A stretch of DNA of 64,000 bases from Ichthyophis bannanicus. Lineage: Eukaryota; Chordata; Amphibia; Gymnophiona; Ichthyophiidae. Position numbers and translations under genes: made by a program. The notes under the pieces were generated by a model. The model saw only the letters and a list, made by a program, of their open reading frames with translations. It made no database searches and was not told the origin of the DNA. The DNA is taken from contig CM066037.1 in NCBI GenBank assembly GCA_033557465.1, positions 200,259,156 to 200,323,155 on the forward strand, written 5' to 3'. Below, in pieces: positions 58,162 to 64,000 of the stretch; the stretch's first letter is position 1, and every line of letters begins with the position of its first letter.

Positions 58162-59329
58162 TAAGGGGTATGTTTACTAAACCTTCTTAACGTGCGCACT
58201 CTGCAATTATCGCGCGCTAAGATACCTTAGCACACGATAATGGCGCTTTACGGGGCACAAATGTGCCTTAGCGCGCGCAGCGGCGCAAACGAGCGCTGAA
58301 GGCGGGGAAAGGTTCCTGGAGGGCGGAGGAAGGCTCCCCAGGGGCGGAGAGAAGGGGTCAATGGGTGGAGAGTGGGAGGGGAGAGGCTCCCCGCACACTA
58401 ACGATGTGAAATTCGAGGCCAAAACTTAACGCAAGTGAAAACCTCGGATTAGAGCTGATTTAAAGGGAAAAGAAACCATTTCTGTCAGCAATGTACAGCA
58501 AAACCAGGGAAACCTGCAAAAAAGTGATAAGTGTGATACATGTGCACGGAACAAAAGTGCAAATAAACATTGAAAATGACCCCAACAAAATAAAAAAAAA
58601 TCATAATCAAGCTGGGCAATAGTGATAGTAATGGGAAATATCAAAAAACACTCCCAAGAAAGCCCCAAAAAAAAGTTATGAATTTTGGAAGGGTCTACGC
58701 TCCGTCCCCATACAAGGTGAATGATCCCACAGTGAAATAGCACTGATCAGGGTTTCCCTCTCCATTGGACAGGTTTCCTATGGCCTTCACATGTTCCACA
58801 ACAGCAGGGCGGGCATGTCGGAATGGGCAACTGGACAGATGCTGGGAAAGGGGATACAGAGGGCTGCAGGCGGCACATGCTGTGGTGCAGCTGGGGCACA
58901 GTGCGGACTAGGCAGATGCCTAGGTGGCACTTAGGAATGCTGAAACTGTACAGCAGCCAGACAGCAACTGATGAGGGCCCAACATGGGCACGAGAGTGTT
59001 TATCACAGTGTCACAGGGGATAGTACCCAGCAGGTACCTCCAAGGGCACAGAACATTGGCAGGCGGTGTTGGGGGAAAGCGTGGATGTCTATGCAGGCAC
59101 CCCTACCCCAGAACACGCACCATAGGCAGCCGCCTACCTGCACACTGGATGGCTTGAGACTGTACACCACCAGCACCACCAGCAGAAGGTCATGTCAGCA
59201 TGGTGGCAGAGAGGTACTGGTGGTGGAGGGGGGCAGTGGCAGCTGCCCAGAGCAGACCATGGCCTAGCCCTGTGTAGGTGGGTGCCATGCACTGCAACAG
59301 ACAGGCCCTGCCGGACAAACAGTCATGGT

Positions 59330-59450
59330 ATCACCAGGGAATGCACTGTCTCTGTGGCAACACGGTGGTGCAGTGCACACAACCAGTGTGTTTGGAGGCA
59401 GAAGGTCACAGGTTCAAGTCCCAGCTATGGTGCCTGCCAACCCAGTCCCC
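59330..59450 (+). other. tRNA-like module in the derivative
   Basis: GTGGTGCAGTGCACACAACC and GGTCACAGGTTCAAGTCCC resemble boxes A and B. It corresponds to the minus-strand module at 44,430-44,515 in the giant element, so it pre-dates the split of the two copies. Confidence 0.5.
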
Positions 59451-59579
59451 ATATTTTACCCACTATTACAACGTGCTAATACAGACAGAGCCTTTATTGC
59501 AGATGACGTAAACATGCCCAAAAAACCTACATTTTACCCTACAGAGCAAAGACACCATAAACAGGCACATTACCTAGAG

Positions 59580-59772
59580 CAGAGTCTCCCAAATGCAGTC
59601 CTGGAGGGCCAAACACCATTCAGGTTCCATGCTGCCTCTAATAAAGATGCCTGTGCTGCATATCTATGCACCACCCCCATGGTATGCAGATGTATCTCAT
59701 GCATATTCATGAGGGACAGCATGAAAACCCGAACAGTGTTTGGCACACCAGGACTGGAGTTGAGAACCTCTG
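59580..59772. mobile_element. hAT MITE, orthologous insertion to that at 44,092
   Basis: CAGAGTCTCCCAAATGCAGT to GAGTTGAGAACCTCTG, with a centre containing CATGCATATTCATGAGGGAC. The flank CCTAGAG equals the duplicated target at 44,084 in inverted orientation. Confidence 0.75.
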
Positions 59773-61026
59773 CCGTAAAGCAGCAGCCAACAGGGGCAGA
59801 CACACCCGCACCCACAGGCTCCGTTAGCCAATGCCTCCTGGAGAGGCAGGACATTGGGCCCTGCGTGCATCTCTGAATACTAGCACTTGCATACCTTAGC
59901 AATGCCACCCTACACCTGGGAATACGGTACACAGCTATCAAACGTTTGCTATGATTACTGGCAGATAGCAATTCCTACGTTAAGCACAGTTTGCTGATTG
60001 AGCTCCATCATAGCAACCTTTCTGATGTCTGTGGAGTGTGCTTCAGGTCTGGTCTCTGACAGTGTTTACCACCCTGGGGAGTGACCCCCACCAGTATTGC
60101 GTACCATATCCATGCCTGCACTGTGCCCAGGACTGGTGTGGTGGCCAGGGCTGCTAAACACCTCTATAGTAGCACAATGCTGGCATAGGTGTGGGAGTGT
60201 GTGTCTGTCTATCCAGTGTGTGGTGGCTGCAAACACCCTCTACAGCCCACACTGCAGCACTGTTGCCAGTATTGGCCTGCCAATGTGCATAATGAGGAGC
60301 AAGGTACCATGGGTATAGCCCGGACAGGGTGGCCTGGCCAGGATGCATCTGCACAGGGCATAGGGCACTGGCTGGGATATTGTAGTGCCCGGCCACCACC
60401 TGCACAGACAGGGTGGCCACAGCATGTTCTGCTGGTAGATCACTCTCACCCTGACTGAGCAGTGACCATGGCATGGCTAGGCTCCCCCATAGTGCTATAT
60501 AGTATTTCTCTCATGTGATATTTATGGGTTCCATTTTGGGGCCCAGTCACTTACTTATCTGCTTGGTGTGTATGCTGACATCCCAGTTCTGGGTGCACGC
60601 ATTTCCATCAGGAACATGCACTATGGACTAGCTAGCAGACTGTCTGCAGCTGGTATGTGTCTTGATGGAACGCCTTGCAGGGTGCAGCAGCTGAAGGCTT
60701 GCTGCAGGTGAATATCAGATAGTGGTGGGGTGCAGCTTAGCATATCCAGGCCTAATGTCTGTCTGCTATTGCGTTATGGATGTGTCTGTTCCCCAGCAGG
60801 ACTGGGGTTGATGGTCCCCTCTACTGCCACCATTGCAGGGAGGTAGAATGTGGATCTGTTGGTGGGAGACCCTGTTTACCACCCTCAGCCCTGGAGGAGG
60901 AGGAGGGTGGTGGTACATACTCCTCCTAGGGGTCCATAGGGGCTAAACCTGACTGAGACATACAGATATATCCAAGGTGTGTCTGCAGAAACTATCTATC
61001 TCACACATTAGCACTGCTGGGGACCT

Positions 61027-61258
61027 GCAAAAAATGCAATGTGTGCCTTCGAGTCAGTCCTGACTCCTGGCGACCCAGAAGCTCTTGGGTTTTCTTGGCA
61101 GTGTCACCGGAAGTAGATTGCCAGGCCTTTCTTCCGAGGCAGTGGAGGGTTAAGTGACTTGCCCAAGGCCACAAGGAGTGCTAGTGGGAATTGAACCCTG
61201 GTTGCTTGGTTACCAAGCCAGTGTTCTAACCACTAGGCTACTCCTCCACTCACCTGCA
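61027..61258 (-). mobile_element. tRNA-derived SINE with RTE-like 3' tail
   Basis: On the minus strand: GGAGGAGTAGCCTAGTGGTT (box A), AGGGTTCAATTCCCACTAGC (box B), CCTTGGGCAAGTCACTTAAC, and at the 3' end GTCGCCAGGAGTCAGGACTG and ACTCGAAGGC. That last part matches the tail of the RTE LINE at 46,590-46,640, suggesting mobilisation by RTE machinery. Confidence 0.8.
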
Positions 61259-61559
61259 GCATGGCCTATTTCTGCTGTGGACCTGGTGCTTGGCGCCCCA
61301 CCTCACTCTCAGGGTGAGTGCAGTACCTGCACAATGTGATGGTGTGTAGCTACTCTGTGCCAGTACCACATACGGTCAGTACTCCCTACCAGGCTGAGGT
61401 GGTGTGGGGGTGCATACCCCATCCTGTGGTTATCTGTAGACTGCTGATTTGTATGTGCAGTGCATCATGGGTATGGGTGGGTTAACCCTATCCTGGTGAC
61501 CACAGCAGACTGTTTGTGTGACGATGTGCGGTCCTTCTGCAGCCAGCCAGGGTCTTGCT

Positions 61560-61640
61560 AGCAGCTATGGAGCTGTAGCCCACTGGTTATTTCACTACTT
61601 GTGGAGCCAGAGGTCATGGGTTCAAACCCACAGTAGGGGT
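61560..61640 (+). other. tRNA-like module
   Basis: GAGCTGTAGCCCACTGGTTA and AGAGGTCATGGGTTCAAACC are box A/B-like. Close in wording to the module on the minus strand at 42,315-42,385. Confidence 0.45.
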
Positions 61641-61689
61641 TATTTGATAGGGCTGTCCAAAGCATTGTCTTTTTTTAATGTACATTAGT

Positions 61690-61945
61690 GCTGTCAGCAA
61701 AACACCCTCAGGGTACTGTAACCATAAGGTGCCTCAGAAGGCGCCCTATAAGGCACCTTATAGGGCACCCTATAAAGCGCCTTCCGAGGCACCTTATGGT
61801 TACAGTCTGTATAAGGTGCCTTATAAGGTGTCCTATGGAGCGCCTTATAGGGTGCCCTATAGGGGACATTATAGGGTGCCGTGGTGGACATTGCACTTTA
61901 TAATGTGCCCTATGGGGTGCCTTATAGGGTGCTTTATGCGGTACC
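61690..61945. repeat. Palindromic minisatellite built of CCTTATAGGG-type units
   Basis: About 20 short units (10-14 bp) such as GGTGCCTTATAGGG and GCGCCCTATAAGGC occur in both orientations. Nested hairpins form, and both strands are open as repeats of the Y-K/R-x-P/A type. No protein is likely. Confidence 0.8.
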
Positions 61946-62236
61946 TTAGGTTACGGCACGTGAGGGTGTGTTTGCTGGCAGCAATAATTAAAATGCCTCA
62001 GGAAACAATACTTACATGTCAAATCTGTTTCTATGTGTGCATGACTGGGCGCCTACTTAAGATTACCGCGCGCTAATGCGCTCAGCGGCATTTTGCCCGA
62101 TAATGTGCGCCGCTGCGTGCGTTAGCGCGCGCTATTCCCATTTTGCTACTTTTGACCGGACCGCCCACTCCTTTTATGGCATCCTGCACACTAACGCGGC
62201 GCGCACGTTAAGAGGGTTTAGTAAACATACCCCTAA

Positions 62237-63134
62237 GGGATCTGTTTTACTAAAATGTGATAAGTGTTTTGCATCTTCTACACGGCATATGTCAAAATGC
62301 CATGCACTAGGTGCAAAACCTTTTGGTAACTGTGCAAGGGGGAGTGGCCAGCATCTGCCCTCCAGTTACCACAAGGGCCCCCTTTCCCTGCATTGCAGGA
62401 GTGCCAACACTACCTGCCAATGCAGGGCACCCTGGTCCGGAGCAAGGAAGAAGGGAAAGGACAAGCAGCAGTAGTCACTATATCCTCCCCTTCCCGTTCA
62501 CTGCAGGACAACAGTAACATTGGGACTCTCCTCCGGCCACCCCACATATGCATAACAAGTCTGGTACCACAGATTGTAAGATTTATGGCGCCCATAAAGG
62601 ACCCCCCCCTCCATTACCCAGAAAATAAGAACCTTCCCTGGACAGTATCCACATCATGTGCATGACTATCATCCCCCTCTCCAACCCTCCCCAGATACCA
62701 AAGAATAGAAGACTGATTCTTCTAGCCCCCTAAAGAACCCCAAAGCCCCCCTGTCCTTAACAGGGCTTGCCTGGTGGTCCAATGGTGATTCGGGGCAGGA
62801 GCACTCCATTTCCTTCAAAATGGCACCAGTCTCACGGTGCTGACATCTTGTGGTAAGAAGTCTTACCCCTCTGGGAGTCAGCATTGTAAGACCAGTGCCA
62901 TTTTGTAGGATGATGGTATTTTTGACAGTCACCGCGAAGCATCATGTGCTGGCTGCCACCTTTCGCCATACTTTCTTCCCGCCCCGATCCCGCCTCTCCC
63001 TGCATTTACCACGGAAAATGCAGATAACGCCAAAAATCACTGTGCTATCTGCATTTATCTTATGTTAGCCTGTGCTATTGGGCTGTGCTTAGAGTTATTG
63101 TGTTGACAGCTAATGCACTTTAGCAAACATGCCC
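62237..63134. mobile_element. Probable further Harbinger-like MITE next to the derivative
   Basis: Starts GGGATCTGTTTTACTAAAAT directly after the TAA at 62,234-62,236 and ends with GCACTTTAGCAAACATGCCC near 63,134. The target duplication is unclear. It contains a 28-bp imperfect inverted repeat (62,817-62,844 and 62,877-62,904). No coding. Confidence 0.5.
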
Positions 63135-63249
63135 ATAAATAAATTTCCTTTCTAATTGTGCCAGTATATGGTTAGCACAATGTAGCTTTAAACTAAATAA
63201 GACTTCCTAAGAACATATTAAACAGTCACAGAGTCCAAGTACTTGTGAT

Positions 63250-63335
63250 CTGGATTGAACATGTCAGAGAAAGAACACTGGACTTTGATAGACCTTTGGT
63301 CTGACCCAGTCTGGCACATTTTATGTTCTTAAGTC
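63250..63335 (+). mobile_element. CR1 LINE 3' tail
   Basis: TTTGATAGACCTTTGGTCTG, ACCCAGTCTGGCACATTTTA and TGTTCTTAAG match the CR1 terminus seen at 7,866 and 15,406. Confidence 0.85.
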
Positions 63336-64000
63336 AAAAGCAGCCTCCCTCCAGACATGCATTCACAACCCCATGAGAAAGAGCTTAATTCATTTTTCAA
63401 TAAGAAATACTGCTGTTGAGCACTATACTTCCAAGTTGTGTGAAAAAAACTATAAAAAAGTATGCATATGGGAGGTTTTAAATGTTAATTGAAATTTCTG
63501 TGCTGCCTGGCCTTCCTGAAGTAGAAAGAAGTTTTGAATTTAATTTCTCTCAGCTATTGAGTTTCTGGGTGGATAAAGAATTGATTTCAGAATAGTTTCC
63601 TCCTCCTACATGTATAGGGCTGGCCCAAGCACCAGGCAAACTAGGCGCTTGCCTAGGGCAGCAGCTTTGCTGCTCCTAACCCCCTTCCCAATACTAATGC
63701 AGCCTCAGATGAAACAGTGATGGGTCCTGGTAGCCACAAAACTCAGAGTCATCAGTGTGTGCTTTCAGCTGCAGAAAAAATGGGTAATATCCATATAGTC
63801 CATTCACCCTTGTAAGTAGCTTTTTGAAATCTCCCTCATTGAAGGTTCTTTTTATAAACTTTTGCGTGGTTAATGCACATTGCCACATGCATATTTGGGG
63901 CTTATTTTATAACCTGAAGTACACGTGTACTTTATTTGTAAAATTCAGGCGAATCTTTATGCCCTTACCTAGTTGCCCACACTTGGATGCGTGAGCAATG
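63336..64000. other. HIVEP1 intron with a short repeat fragment
   Basis: GGGCTGGCCCAAGCACCAGG and GGCGCTTGCCTAGGGCAGCA at 63,618-63,666 belong to the repeat also seen near 14,235 and 54,545. Otherwise no feature. Confidence 0.45.

Larger units (their letters stand above)
58162..62236. mobile_element. 4.07-kb non-autonomous derivative of the giant element, inverted
   Basis: Ends GGGGTATGTTTACTAAACC (from 58,165) and GGTTTAGTAAACATACCCC (to 62,233), with TAA duplicated on both sides (58,162-58,164 and 62,234-62,236), the Harbinger target. From the left tip to about 60,820 it is collinear with the reverse complement of 43,000-45,668. Its right tip matches the giant's left tip, including ATGCCATAAAAGGAGTGGGC. 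All three genes are deleted. Confidence 0.85.

Noticed and set aside
61678..62076. 132-codon frame with repeated YKAPYRAPY-like sequence
   Set aside because: It is a translation of the short palindromic tandem repeat and is open in both orientations.

Overview
This is intronic DNA from a vertebrate with a large, transposon-rich genome. I infer an amphibian, most likely a caecilian. The reasons are introns of more than 48 kb and more than 15 kb around one short exon, and a mix of CR1, L2, RTE and L1/Tx1-type LINEs, DIRS tyrosine-recombinase retrotransposons, a Gypsy element, Tc1 transposons, hAT and Harbinger-like DNA transposons, and SINEs. The only host coding sequence I can support is a 102-nt exon at 48,416-48,517 (+) of the zinc-finger transcription factor HIVEP1 (ZAS/Schnurri family). 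No rRNA gene, CRISPR array or prokaryotic gene is present.

Layout. 1-1.76 kb: 3' part of an L1/Tx1-type LINE. 1.77-2.24 kb: antisense CR1-family endonuclease fragment. 2.24-8.52 kb: Tc1 transposon with TA duplications, split by a nearly complete CR1 LINE (3.18-7.87 kb). 8.8-9.5 kb: purine-rich tandem repeats. 9.5-11.6 kb: AT-rich intron with a MITE and a SINE tail. 11.6-13.6 kb: antisense DIRS with an open tyrosine-recombinase reading frame. 14.7-15.4 kb: CR1 tail. 15.5-18.6 kb: older sense-strand DIRS. 19.11-48.26 kb: one 29-kb nested stack bounded by hAT-type ends and an 8-bp duplication, ending about 150 bp before the HIVEP1 exon. 49.9-53.8 kb: second Tc1, split by an L2 LINE. 53.8-54.5 kb: MITE with long terminal inverted repeats. 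56.7-57.8, 58.2-62.2 and 62.2-63.1 kb: elements ending in a (G)GGGTATGTTTACTAA-type sequence. 63.3 kb: CR1 tail.

The most unusual object is a giant Harbinger-like DNA transposon at 19,820-45,668. It is about 25.8 kb, or about 21.7 kb without a nested Gypsy. It carries three genes: a HARBI1-like DDE nuclease (-, 2 exons, damaged), a Myb/SANT gene 'A' (+, 3 exons, damaged), and a second Myb/SANT-like gene 'B' (-, 3 exons) whose 320-codon frame is intact through two GT-AG introns. The nuclease and gene A diverge from a palindromic promoter: two ~115-bp inverted arms, each with a TATA-like box, flank a CpG-rich core with NRF1-like GCGCATGCGC sites. A 4.07-kb internally deleted derivative with the same ends, flanked by TAA duplications, lies inverted at 58,165-62,233. 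By analogy with known Harbinger elements (nuclease plus Myb-like partner), the nuclease would cut and the Myb-like proteins would bind the ends and bring it to the nucleus. A second Myb-like gene and the >20-kb size are not typical.
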